13,951 nucleotides of DNA from Anaerolineales bacterium (GCA_017882065.1 JADGQD010000032.1:1-13951), one strand, 5' to 3'; shown: positions 1-5,924, numbered from the stretch's first letter. Numbers and translations: made by a program. Notes: generated by a model from the letters alone, not told the origin.

Positions 1-29
1 CCGGCGACTGAGAACATAGGAGCATAACC

Positions 30-698
30 ATGTGCGGAAGATTTGCCTTAACTGTTGACCCGGCCGATTTACAGGATGCCTTCCCTGAATTTAAATTCCC
101 GGCGCAGGGTGCCCCGCGCTACAATATCGCCCCCAGCCAGCCCATCCTGGGCCTGCCGAACGACGGGACAAACCAGGCCGATTTCTTCGTCTGGGGTCTC
201 ATCCCCTCCTGGGCCAAAGACCCGTCCATCGGAAACCGGATGATCAACGCCCGCGCTGAGACATTGGCCGAGAAACCAGCCTTCAGGTCTGCTTATAAAT
301 ATCACCGCTGTCTCATCTTCGCGGATGGTTTCTTCGAATGGCAGGCGCGGCCGGGGTCGAAGTCCAAGGTCCCGCACTTCATCCGGCTGAAATCAGGAGC
401 TCCGTTCGCCTTTGCCGGGCTGTGGGAACACTGGGAGCCGGCAGACGGGTCCGAGGTCCGCTCCGCAGCGATCATCACCACCGAGCCAAACGAGTTGATG
501 GCATCCATCCATAACCGGATGCCTGTCATTCTGCAACCAGACACCTTCTCACAATGGCTCGATTCTGCACCGCAGTCGCCCAACCGCCTCCAAAACCTGC
601 TCGTCCCCTACCCCGCCGGGGAAATGGAGGCCTTTCCTGTCTCAACGCTGGTCAATAGCCCCGGCAACGACCGGGCAGAGTGTGTTGTCCCGGCATAA
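30..698 (+). CDS. SRAP-domain protein (YedK/HMCES family)
   Basis: Predicted to form a covalent crosslink with abasic sites in single-stranded DNA and so protect them, as established for YedK/HMCES; acts in the cytoplasm. The 222-residue protein starts MCGRF, so Cys2 becomes the N-terminal catalytic cysteine after Met removal. Other family landmarks are visible: YNIAPSQ (31-37), WGLIPSWAKD (55-64), INARAET (72-78, with Asn73 and Glu77), DGFFEW (99-104, Glu103) and IHNRMPV (160-166, His161). Length matches the family. The start is fixed by the essential MC and by AGGAG about 8 nt upstream. The next gene begins 78 nt downstream and has its own promoter, so this need not be an operon. Family assignment is very secure; the cellular role is from family knowledge. 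Confidence 0.96.
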   Translation: MCGRFALTVDPADLQDAFPEFKFPAQGAPRYNIAPSQPILGLPNDGTNQADFFVWGLIPSWAKDPSIGNRMINARAETLAEKPAFRSAYKYHRCLIFADGFFEWQARPGSKSKVPHFIRLKSGAPFAFAGLWEHWEPADGSEVRSAAIITTEPNELMASIHNRMPVILQPDTFSQWLDSAPQSPNRLQNLLVPYPAGEMEAFPVSTLVNSPGNDRAECVVPA

Positions 699-739
699 TC
701 CCTTGACAATAATCTCCTAATCTTCCTTTAATGCCTCGC

Positions 740-768
740 TTGACGGTCATTTGGCGGCATGTTATGAT
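740..768 (+). promoter_or_regulatory. Promoter of the M23 peptidase gene
   Basis: TTGACG at 740-745 and TATGAT at 763-768 are separated by 17 nt, a near-consensus sigma-70-type promoter. Transcription would begin near 775, only about 2 nt before the annotated ATG at 777, implying a leaderless or almost leaderless message. Confidence 0.7.
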
Positions 769-776
769 GACGCACT

Positions 777-1964
777 ATGGACAACAAGCCTTTGCAGGAA
801 TTTCCTCAGCAGAACGAGGAAAAACAGGGGGAAACATCTGAACAGCGGCCCAGTCTAGTCACAAGGTGGATGGAACGTCTGGCCCATCTCGGGTTGGGCG
901 AGGTAACGTTACGCATCGGGACGAACGTACTGGCCGTCCTGCTGGTTGTGACAGTCGTCTGGCTGCTCCAGCGGGCGAATCTTGGCGGGACCTCAAACCT
1001 GCCTGCCACTTCCAATCTTACCCCGCTACCCACGCTGCCAGTCTCGCAACTGCCAGTGGAAATAGCGTTTGCCCTGGACGGGATCCCGCGTCAGGCAGAA
1101 CTGCATACGACCATCCCAAGCCGGCCGCGCATGGACGTGGTTAAGTACACCGTCCAGCAGGGTGATTCCATCTTTGTTATCGCCGATAAATACGGGCTAA
1201 AACCAACTACGATCCTGTTTGGCAACTATGAAACTCTCAAGGATTCACCTGATTACCTGAAGACAGGCCAGGAACTCAATATCCTGCCCGTCGACGGGAC
1301 ATACTATGAGTGGCAGGGCGTCGAAAATCTGACCAAAGTGGCAGAAGTCTTCGGCGTTGACGCAGAGAGCATTGTCAATTTTCCTGGCAACCACCTCGAC
1401 CCGGATACCATCGGCGACTTGAGCCATCCGAATATTGTGGCCGGCGCCTGGCTGATTGTCCCTGGAGGGAGGCGTGAATTCACCTCGTGGACAGCACCGG
1501 CGCAACTTGTGCAATCAAACCCGTCGGTCCATGTCTGGGGAGAGAATGTGTGCGGCGGTATAAGTTATGTTCAAAAAGGTTATGGCTCGTTCATTTACCC
1601 CACCACCGAGCACTGGCTCTCAGGAACACCCTATCGACCGGATATAAGGCACTTCGCAGTTGACTTTGCCGGTGCGCAAGGGAATGGCGTCTTCGCCGCA
1701 GATGCGGGTACAGTCGTGTATTCCGGCTGGATTAACGGGGGATATGGAAACCTGGTCATCATAGACCATGGCAACGGATGGCAGTCGCTTTACGCTCACT
1801 TGAGTTCGATCAATGTTTCATGCGCCCAAAATGTGGGGCAAGGGGATTTGATTGGATTGATTGGCATGACCGGTGGTACCTCCACTGGCCCGCACCTGCA
1901 TTTCGAATTGTTTAATACTACACTCGGAAAAGTGAATCCTCTTGACTATTTACCCGCGCCGTAA
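777..1964 (+). CDS. Membrane-anchored LysM / M23 family metallopeptidase
   Basis: Likely peptidoglycan endopeptidase or cell-wall remodelling protein, anchored in the membrane with its catalytic domain outside. The 395-residue protein has a polar N-terminus (1-45), one membrane segment (about 47-65), a Pro/Thr-rich linker, a LysM domain (about 122-170, YTVQQGDSIFVIADKYGL) and a second weaker LysM-like unit (about 177-230). A C-terminal M23 domain follows (about 285-393). The zinc and catalytic residues are visible: His292 and Asp296 in HFAVD, His341 in YAHLS, and His373/His375 in HLHFE, so it looks active rather than a degenerate EnvC/NlpD-type activator. Gly-rich surroundings (GGYGNLVIIDHGNG) are typical. 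No Shine-Dalgarno precedes the ATG and the promoter lies directly upstream. The next internal Met (870) has AGGTGG too close to it, so 777 is kept. Substrate specificity is not readable. Confidence 0.92.
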   Translation: MDNKPLQEFPQQNEEKQGETSEQRPSLVTRWMERLAHLGLGEVTLRIGTNVLAVLLVVTVVWLLQRANLGGTSNLPATSNLTPLPTLPVSQLPVEIAFALDGIPRQAELHTTIPSRPRMDVVKYTVQQGDSIFVIADKYGLKPTTILFGNYETLKDSPDYLKTGQELNILPVDGTYYEWQGVENLTKVAEVFGVDAESIVNFPGNHLDPDTIGDLSHPNIVAGAWLIVPGGRREFTSWTAPAQLVQSNPSVHVWGENVCGGISYVQKGYGSFIYPTTEHWLSGTPYRPDIRHFAVDFAGAQGNGVFAADAGTVVYSGWINGGYGNLVIIDHGNGWQSLYAHLSSINVSCAQNVGQGDLIGLIGMTGGTSTGPHLHFELFNTTLGKVNPLDYLPAP

Positions 1965-1970
1965 GAATCC

Positions 1971-1999
1971 TTGCAAAAGCCTGTGACCTCGACTATAAT
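1971..1999 (+). promoter_or_regulatory. Promoter of tRNA-Val
   Basis: TTGCAA (1971-1976), 17 nt spacer, perfect TATAAT (1994-1999). Predicted transcription start near 2006, a few bases before the mature tRNA 5' end at 2012. It begins just after the stop codon of the M23 peptidase gene. Confidence 0.75.
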
Positions 2000-2011
2000 C
2001 CCGCTCACCTC

Positions 2012-2088
2012 GGGCGCGTAGCTCAGCCGGTTAGAGCGCATCACTCACATTGATGAGGTCGGGGGTTCGAGTCCCTTCGCGCCCACCA
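2012..2088 (+). tRNA. tRNA-Val (anticodon CAC), CCA encoded
   Basis: All arms fold by eye. The acceptor GGGCGCG pairs with CGCGCCC, the D-stem GCTC with GAGC, and the anticodon stem CATCA with TGATG around loop CTCACAT, giving anticodon CAC at 2046-2048 (codon GUG, valine). The variable region is AGGTC and the T-stem GGGGG pairs with CCCTT (two G-U pairs) around TTCGAGT. Discriminator A is followed by encoded CCA. Its 3' part (2035-2086) is repeated exactly at 5713-5764. Confidence 0.96.
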
Positions 2089-2114
2089 AAAGACCACCCA
2101 CAGCGGTGGTCTTT
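2089..2114 (+). terminator. Intrinsic terminator of tRNA-Val
   Basis: Perfect 10-bp stem AAAGACCACC / GGTGGTCTTT with a 6-nt loop (2099-2104), starting right after the CCA end; the 3' arm ends in T residues. Confidence 0.75.
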
Positions 2115-2117
2115 CCT

Positions 2118-2192
2118 ATTGATGCCTCCGAATGGGGATGGTAAGGTCGGGGGTCCCCAAAGGGGATGCTATTCGAGCCCCTTCGCACCCAC
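2118..2192 (+). repeat. Degenerate tRNA-Val 3'-half with two mini-hairpin insertions (copy A)
   Basis: Read through, this is the tRNA-Val 3' half from the anticodon stem (ATTGATG) to the acceptor end (CGCACCCAC), interrupted twice. A 19-nt insert (2125-2143) sits after the anticodon stem, and an 18-nt insert (2154-2171, TCCCC-AAA-GGGGATGCTA) sits between the T-stem 5' strand GGGGG and the TTCGAG of the T-loop. Bases 2134-2186 are identical to 5817-5869 downstream. There is no D-arm or 5' acceptor strand, so it cannot be a working tRNA. It is followed by its own terminator. Confidence 0.8.
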
Positions 2193-2215
2193 AAGACCGC
2201 CGTGAAGGCGGTCTT
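2193..2215 (+). terminator. Terminator of the degenerate tRNA module (copy A)
   Basis: Perfect 9-bp stem AAGACCGCC / GGCGGTCTT with loop GTGAA, starting directly after the module. Its stem differs from that of the tRNA-Val terminator at 2089-2114 (A-T replaced by G-C) while keeping full pairing. Confidence 0.65.
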
Positions 2216-2318
2216 TAATATTAATAATGGATTACACCTGATTATGCTTGTCAAGCAGATGAAAACCCCAACGGTTTAGCTTGTATTTAGAAAAAGGGTT
2301 TAGCAATTAAAATAAACT

Positions 2319-2341
2319 CAGCGGCATCGGCGGAACCGCTG
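2319..2341 (-). terminator. Possible terminator of the ABC permease operon
   Basis: On the - strand CAGCGG and CCGCTG can pair around an 11-nt loop and are followed by a T-rich run (AGTTTATTTTAATT). It lies 47 nt beyond the permease stop. The rest of 2216-2387 is AT-rich with no visible gene. Confidence 0.4.
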
Positions 2342-2387
2342 TTCGCTTCATATTAGACGAAAATAGAATACCAGGTCTCTCGTTACC

Positions 2388-4037
2388 TTACATTATCCAG
2401 CGATAAACCGAACGGACAGACTGGAACAACAGGACGGTGATCAGGGCGGCTGCCGGTAGGGACAGCAGCTCCCAAACGAGTCCATTCGAAAGCGAGCTGC
2501 CCCAGACCAGCAGCCCGAGCGGGAGGCCGACAGCGACCAGCCCGGTCAAGGCGCCCTGGATATCCTGGCGGGGAACATTCTCCTCAGCCAGACCGGGTGT
2601 CAACAGGATGCGCGCCCGGGCATGGTCAAGGATGTCGCGGGCGGTCCCCAGGGTGGCGCTGGCTGCCAGGAACGGGAGCAGGGCTGCAGCCAGCCAGCCA
2701 AAGGGCGAGGGCGGCGAGACCAGAGCCAGAGCCAGCCAGCCCAGCAGGAGCCCCAGACCGCAGGCCGGACCCAATTGGGCCAGCACCAGGCCGGAGGTGG
2801 GCAGCGGCAGCGAGCGCAGCAGCCACCAGCGCGCCAGGTCGCTGCGCAGGCGGCCGGTTGCCAGTTCTCCCAACGACACCGCCCATATTCCGCCGATGAT
2901 CACCTTTACCAGCCAGCCGGGTGCGAGAAAAATCCCCAGGCCCAGGATGAAGACCCACGCCCAGCGCAGCACCTGGCCGAGGCGCAGGGAGCGCCACGAC
3001 TGGACCAGGTCCTTCCAGGCCAGCATCCAGGCGCCACTCCGCACCGGCAGCCGGCTGGGGGGACGAGTGGACTTCATTCGGCTCTGGCGCTTGAGCATCC
3101 CGGCCAGTTCGAAGTTAAACGCACCCTGATGCAAGCGGATGACCGATTGCAGGCGGGTCTCCTCGGCCGCGCGGCCCAGGTGCATCCGGCCGACCCAGAC
3201 CAGCAGAACGGCCATGCCCAAGGCCAGGGCAAGCAGCCCCAGACCAGCCCGGGCAAGCCAGGCGGAGGGGGAGAGCACTTCACCAAAGGCGGCCTGCAGG
3301 GGGAAGGTCAGGGGGGCCAGGACAACCGCCCTCCAGGCAGGAAGGAAAAGGGCGGGCAGCAGTGCCAGGCCGGGGAGCAGGACGGTCAGGCGAAGCCAGG
3401 GCAGCCGCCCGGGTGGACGATCACGGCGCAGACGCCAAGCTCCCAACCCCCACAGACCGGCCTGCATTCCCATCTGGAGCGGTAGGACAATTGCCAGGGC
3501 GCGCAGGGAGGCGGTGAAATAGGCCGGCAGGTCCAGGATGGTGACCACTGGCGGCAAGGCGGCTTCCGACAGAGCAAAGGAGAGGGTGACCACCCCGGCT
3601 GCGAAGAGCAGGCCCGTCCCGAACCAGTCCATCAGGAACCAGGCCACACCCACGCTGCGGCGGCGGACCGGGGCCTGGCAAAGCAGGAACGCATCCGGCT
3701 CGCTGAAGACAAAGGGGCTGCGCATGGTTGCTTGACTGAATTGAACCAGCCCCCAGACGGCCAGCGCCCAAGCTCCCAGCAGGACCGCCAGGGCGACTGG
3801 GGAGACGGCCGGGGAGGTAACAGAAAGCGTCTCGAACGACCCGGCCAGGGTGTAGCCGAGCAGGGCGAAGATGGCCACAAACCAGGCTATCCAGAATAGG
3901 ACAAAGTAGACGAAATAGAAACGGTTGGTCAGCGAGCGGTCGCGCACATCGAAGCCCAGCACCACGCACCAATAAGCCAGGCGGGAAAAGGTCCGGCGGC
4001 GGAAAAGGATCCAGACCGGGTCCGGGTCAGGCCGCAT
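2388..4037 (-). CDS. ABC-2 type transporter permease (membrane subunit)
   Basis: Predicted membrane subunit of an ABC exporter working with the ATPase encoded just upstream; substrate unknown. The 549-residue protein has about 10-12 hydrophobic segments in two halves (about 43-286 and 355-545), separated by a polar cytoplasmic stretch (about 287-350) containing AWKDLVQSWRS. The pattern SEPDAFLLCQAPVRRR (112-127) and the later DLARWWLLRSLPLP (400-413) resemble cytoplasmic motifs seen in large two-half ABC-2 permeases, possibly EcsB-like; that comparison is from memory and tentative. The ATG overlaps the ATPase stop by 11 nt (ATG CGGCC TGA), indicating translational coupling; no strong ribosome binding site is seen. 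High GC creates long spurious frames on the opposite strand, which I discount. Confidence 0.85.
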   Translation of the reverse strand: MRPDPDPVWILFRRRTFSRLAYWCVVLGFDVRDRSLTNRFYFVYFVLFWIAWFVAIFALLGYTLAGSFETLSVTSPAVSPVALAVLLGAWALAVWGLVQFSQATMRSPFVFSEPDAFLLCQAPVRRRSVGVAWFLMDWFGTGLLFAAGVVTLSFALSEAALPPVVTILDLPAYFTASLRALAIVLPLQMGMQAGLWGLGAWRLRRDRPPGRLPWLRLTVLLPGLALLPALFLPAWRAVVLAPLTFPLQAAFGEVLSPSAWLARAGLGLLALALGMAVLLVWVGRMHLGRAAEETRLQSVIRLHQGAFNFELAGMLKRQSRMKSTRPPSRLPVRSGAWMLAWKDLVQSWRSLRLGQVLRWAWVFILGLGIFLAPGWLVKVIIGGIWAVSLGELATGRLRSDLARWWLLRSLPLPTSGLVLAQLGPACGLGLLLGWLALALVSPPSPFGWLAAALLPFLAASATLGTARDILDHARARILLTPGLAEENVPRQDIQGALTGLVAVGLPLGLLVWGSSLSNGLVWELLSLPAAALITVLLFQSVRSVYRWIM

Positions 4038-4671
4038 TCAACAGTCCATTCTTGAGAAAATACACCCGGTCGGCCAGCCCGGTCTTCAGATCCGGGTTGT
4101 GGGTCGAGAGCAGGATGGCGGCGCCCCGCCCGCGCAGGTCGGACAGGCGGCGGATGAACAGCCGGGTACTGTCGCCATCCAAGGCCGAGGTGGGTTCGTC
4201 CAGCAGAAGCACCTTGAACGGGCGGATGAGAGCGAATAGCAGTCCCAGCTTAAGGCTCATGCCGCGCGAGTAATGGTGGGGCAGCAGGTCGCGCGCCTCC
4301 CACAGGTCGAACTCGCGCAACAGGGTCTCCGCCCGGGCTTCGAAACCCTCACCAACATTGTGTGCCAGGGCCAGGAAGCGCAGGTGCTCCCAGGCGGTCA
4401 ACTCGGCGTAGAAGCGCGGCACATCCGGCATGAATGCCAGGGCCCGTTTAGCCTCAGGTTCGTCCGCGTACAGGTCGTGCCCGTCGACATGGATCTCGCC
4501 GGTCGAAGGGCGCATCAGACCGCTTAGGCACAGCATAAGGGTCGATTTGCCGGAGCCGTTCGGCCCTTCCAGAACGGAGATTTCGCCGGCGTTCAAAGCC
4601 AGGTCTGTCGGGGCCAGGGCTTGGAAGCTGCCGTACGAGTGACTAAGACCAAAGGCTTGTAAGAGTTGCAT
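4027..4671 (-). CDS. ABC transporter ATP-binding protein
   Basis: Cytoplasmic ATPase that should power the permease downstream. Numbered from the chosen start, it is 214 residues. Walker A is GPNGSGKST (36-44), the signature region SRGMS (135-139) is the degenerate form common in ABC-2 exporter ATPases, Walker B is VLLLDEPTSALD (154-165), and the switch histidine lies in LLSTHN (His191). The reading frame stays open to an ATG at 4755 that overlaps the PIN gene stop as ATGA, which would add 28 residues (total 242). I prefer 4671: the protein then begins MQLLQAFGLSHSYG as ABC domains do, an AGGA lies about 7 nt upstream, and the extra residues look nothing like the family. Specificity cannot be deduced. 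Confidence 0.92.
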   Translation of the reverse strand: MQLLQAFGLSHSYGSFQALAPTDLALNAGEISVLEGPNGSGKSTLMLCLSGLMRPSTGEIHVDGHDLYADEPEAKRALAFMPDVPRFYAELTAWEHLRFLALAHNVGEGFEARAETLLREFDLWEARDLLPHHYSRGMSLKLGLLFALIRPFKVLLLDEPTSALDGDSTRLFIRRLSDLRGRGAAILLSTHNPDLKTGLADRVYFLKNGLLNAA

Positions 4672-4751
4672 AGGAAATCCTGTCTGGAGAAAATGATTAC
4701 GGGACAAATTGGGAGCGGGATGGATGCTACCAATAAGATTCTCATTCCTCG

Positions 4752-5153
4752 TCAAAAGTGCTTGTCGAGAAAATCGCGGGGTTTCAGAACTTCAATGTTT
4801 TGATATCCTGACACTTTGAGCAGATGTTTGTCACCGCTGACAACGAGATTACTTCCGCTTGCCAGCGCACAGGCAAGAAATTTATCGTCGTCCGGATCGT
4901 CACAAACGCGTTCTGGAAGCGGGGGGGCGGAAAAGACAACTGCCTTATGGATTACATATTCAAGCATGGGTTCTAGATCAATTGCTGGATGTTCCTCGAC
5001 TAGGATCTCTCCCACGCGCCGATATTCGTCCAGAATTTCAGGGGAGATGACCAATTGGATTTTTCCATCCCTCCATGCTTGCAGAATCTGAAATGGTGGC
5101 CCACTGAAAAAGACCCCCGAAACAAACACATTTGTGTCGAGAACCACTTTCAC
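4752..5153 (-). CDS. PIN-domain ribonuclease toxin (VapC-like)
   Basis: Predicted RNA-cleaving toxin of a type II toxin-antitoxin pair. The 133-residue length and acidic residues fit the PIN fold: Asp6 in VVLDTNVFVSG, Glu43 in ILDEY, Asp86-Asp90 in CDDPDDDKFLACA, and Asp108 in VVSGDKHLL. The last motif with LLKV resembles the subgroup annotated as putative toxin-antitoxin component, PIN family. The start codon is GTG at 5153-5151, overlapping the antitoxin stop as GTGA, so the two are translationally coupled with antitoxin first, the usual order. The ABC ATPase follows in the same direction. All four expected acidic positions are present, so it looks catalytically intact. Its RNA target is unknown. 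Confidence 0.92.
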   Translation of the reverse strand: MKVVLDTNVFVSGVFFSGPPFQILQAWRDGKIQLVISPEILDEYRRVGEILVEEHPAIDLEPMLEYVIHKAVVFSAPPLPERVCDDPDDDKFLACALASGSNLVVSGDKHLLKVSGYQNIEVLKPRDFLDKHF

Positions 5154-5413
5154 CTACGGCCTCGCGCTTTTGATACGGAAATTGGAATTTCCGCACGTTT
5201 CAAACCTGCAAGCTTCGCTTGCTGGCGCGCCCGCTGGATGAGGGCGTCGAATGTGTCCATGCCAGGAGCAATAATTGCCTTGAGGATCACTACGTCATCT
5301 TCACCCACAACAACAAATTGCGCACCTGCCTTGAGATTCAGTTGTTTTCGGATGGCTTCAGGGATGACAATTTGCCCTTTGGAAGACATGCGAGTGGTAG
5401 CAAGAGTATTCAT
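5150..5413 (-). CDS. AbrB/MazE-type (SpoVT-AbrB fold) antitoxin
   Basis: Predicted DNA-binding antitoxin that neutralises the adjacent PIN toxin and represses the operon. The 87-residue protein opens with the swapped-hairpin AbrB signature: MSSKGQIVIPEAIRKQLNL (9-27) then KAGAQFVVVGEDDVVILKAI. The basic C-terminal part (SVSKARGRR) is probably the toxin-binding tail. The frame is open to an ATG at 5455, but I choose 5413: AAGGAG lies about 6 nt upstream, the domain begins there, and the predicted transcription start (about 5434) lies downstream of 5455, so the longer form could not be made from this promoter. Confidence 0.93.
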   Translation of the reverse strand: MNTLATTRMSSKGQIVIPEAIRKQLNLKAGAQFVVVGEDDVVILKAIIAPGMDTFDALIQRARQQAKLAGLKRAEIPISVSKARGRR

Positions 5414-5428
5414 TGGTTTCTCCTTGTT

Positions 5429-5440
5429 CTTACCAGTAAG
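5429..5440. promoter_or_regulatory. Candidate operator palindrome at the toxin-antitoxin start site
   Basis: CTTAC-CA-GTAAG, perfect 5-bp arms around a 2-bp centre. It sits across the predicted transcription start of the antitoxin operon, a suitable place for autorepression by the AbrB-type antitoxin. The function is inference. Confidence 0.35.
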
Positions 5441-5469
5441 ATTATAGCACTTCATTCGAGTGTTAGCAA
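5441..5469 (-). promoter_or_regulatory. Promoter of the antitoxin-toxin-ABC operon
   Basis: On the - strand TTGCTA (5469-5464), 17-nt spacer, perfect TATAAT (5446-5441). The predicted start near 5434 gives a short leader of about 20 nt to the ATG at 5413. Confidence 0.7.
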
Positions 5470-5712
5470 TGATTCAAGAAGGAAAGATTTCCGCCATGCC
5501 ATTCGGTCACCATGAGCGTAACCAGCACAATTCAACCCCAGAGCAGAGTCCATCCTCCTCCCGCTTCTAATAACACCCGACAAGTAGACTGGGCGTTCTT
5601 AGGCTATCTGCTTTTTTGTGCGGAAACCAAGTTTTAACTGGTGCGTTCGAGAAGGTTTTTATCGAAAACGCCATACCAGAACCACCCGACGAAATTTTGG
5701 AAATCGAATAGT
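5470..5712. other. Intergenic stretch before the tRNA repeat block
   Basis: I see no supportable gene here. One + frame is open from about 5573 to a TAG at 5709-5711 and ends in an acidic, protein-like tail (PEPPDEILEIE) directly against the tRNA fragment. It has no convincing start and no family I recognise, so it may be a gene remnant or chance. Confidence 0.4.
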
Positions 5713-5764
5713 AGCGCATCACTCACATTGATGAGGTCGGGGGTTCGAGTCCCTTCGCGCCCAC
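5713..5764 (+). repeat. Truncated tRNA-Val copy (52-bp exact direct repeat of the tRNA 3' part)
   Basis: Identical over 52 bp to 2035-2086 in the intact tRNA-Val, from the 3' end of the D-stem through the anticodon arm, T-arm and acceptor strand to the first C of CCA. The acceptor 5' strand and D-arm are missing and the CCA is CTA here, so it is not a functional tRNA. A break point inside a tRNA with a repeat running to its 3' end is what site-specific integration into a tRNA gene leaves behind. Confidence 0.85.
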
Positions 5765-5765
5765 T

Positions 5766-5792
5766 AAAACGAGACCCCAAAGGTCTCGTTTT
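5766..5792 (+). terminator. Terminator after the truncated tRNA-Val copy
   Basis: Perfect 11-bp stem AAAACGAGACC / GGTCTCGTTTT with loop CCAAA. It occupies the same place relative to the tRNA end as the terminator at 2089-2114 but has a different stem sequence. Confidence 0.7.
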
Positions 5793-5796
5793 CGCG

Positions 5797-5875
5797 TCAC
5801 ATTGATGTCCCCGATAGGGGATGGTAAGGTCGGGGGTCCCCAAAGGGGATGCTATTCGAGCCCCTTCGCGCCCAC
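5797..5875 (+). repeat. Degenerate tRNA-Val 3'-half with two mini-hairpin insertions (copy B)
   Basis: Same architecture as 2118-2192. After TCACATTGATG comes a 19-nt insert (5808-5826, TCCCC-GATA-GGGGATGGTA), then AGGTCGGGGG of the tRNA, then an 18-nt insert (5837-5854, TCCCC-AAA-GGGGATGCTA), then the T-loop and acceptor strand to CGCGCCCAC. The two inserts resemble each other. 53 bp (5817-5869) match copy A exactly. Confidence 0.8.
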
Positions 5876-5876
5876 T

Positions 5877-5903
5877 AAAACGAGACCCCAAAGGTCTCGT
5901 TTT
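5877..5903 (+). terminator. Terminator of the degenerate tRNA module (copy B)
   Basis: Exact duplicate of the hairpin at 5766-5792 (11-bp stem, loop CCAAA), 111 bp further on. Confidence 0.65.
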
Positions 5904-5907
5904 CGCG

Positions 5908-5924
5908 TCACATTGATGTCCCCG
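5908..5924 (+). repeat. Truncated third tRNA-derived module
   Basis: TCACATTGATGTCCCCG repeats the first 17 bases of 5797-5875 and then diverges, marking the right end of the repeat block. Confidence 0.6.

Larger units (their letters stand above)
5751..5924 (+). repeat. Tandem 63-bp direct repeats
   Basis: 5751-5813 and 5862-5924 are identical over 63 bp at an offset of 111 bp. Each copy holds a tRNA acceptor end, a complete hairpin terminator and the start of the next module (TCACATTGATGTCCCCG). Confidence 0.85.

Noticed and set aside
2045..2254. Open frame on the - strand across tRNA-Val
   Set aside because: It is the reverse complement of tRNA and tRNA-like sequence; its C-terminal GAKGLEPPTSS peptide is a well-known spurious translation of tRNA 3' ends.
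2437..3522. Several long + strand frames (up to 287 residues) opposite the ABC permease
   Set aside because: They lie antisense to a clear multi-helix membrane protein in very GC-rich DNA, have Gln/Arg/Ala/Pro-biased composition, and show no domain.
4672..4755. N-terminal extension of the ABC ATPase to an ATG overlapping the toxin stop
   Set aside because: The extra 28 residues lack any ABC-domain character, and a better start with AGGA exists at 4671.
5713..5924. CRISPR array or integron attC array
   Set aside because: Repeats are few, of unequal architecture and clearly derived from tRNA-Val, with no uniform spacers, cas genes, integrase or gene cassettes.
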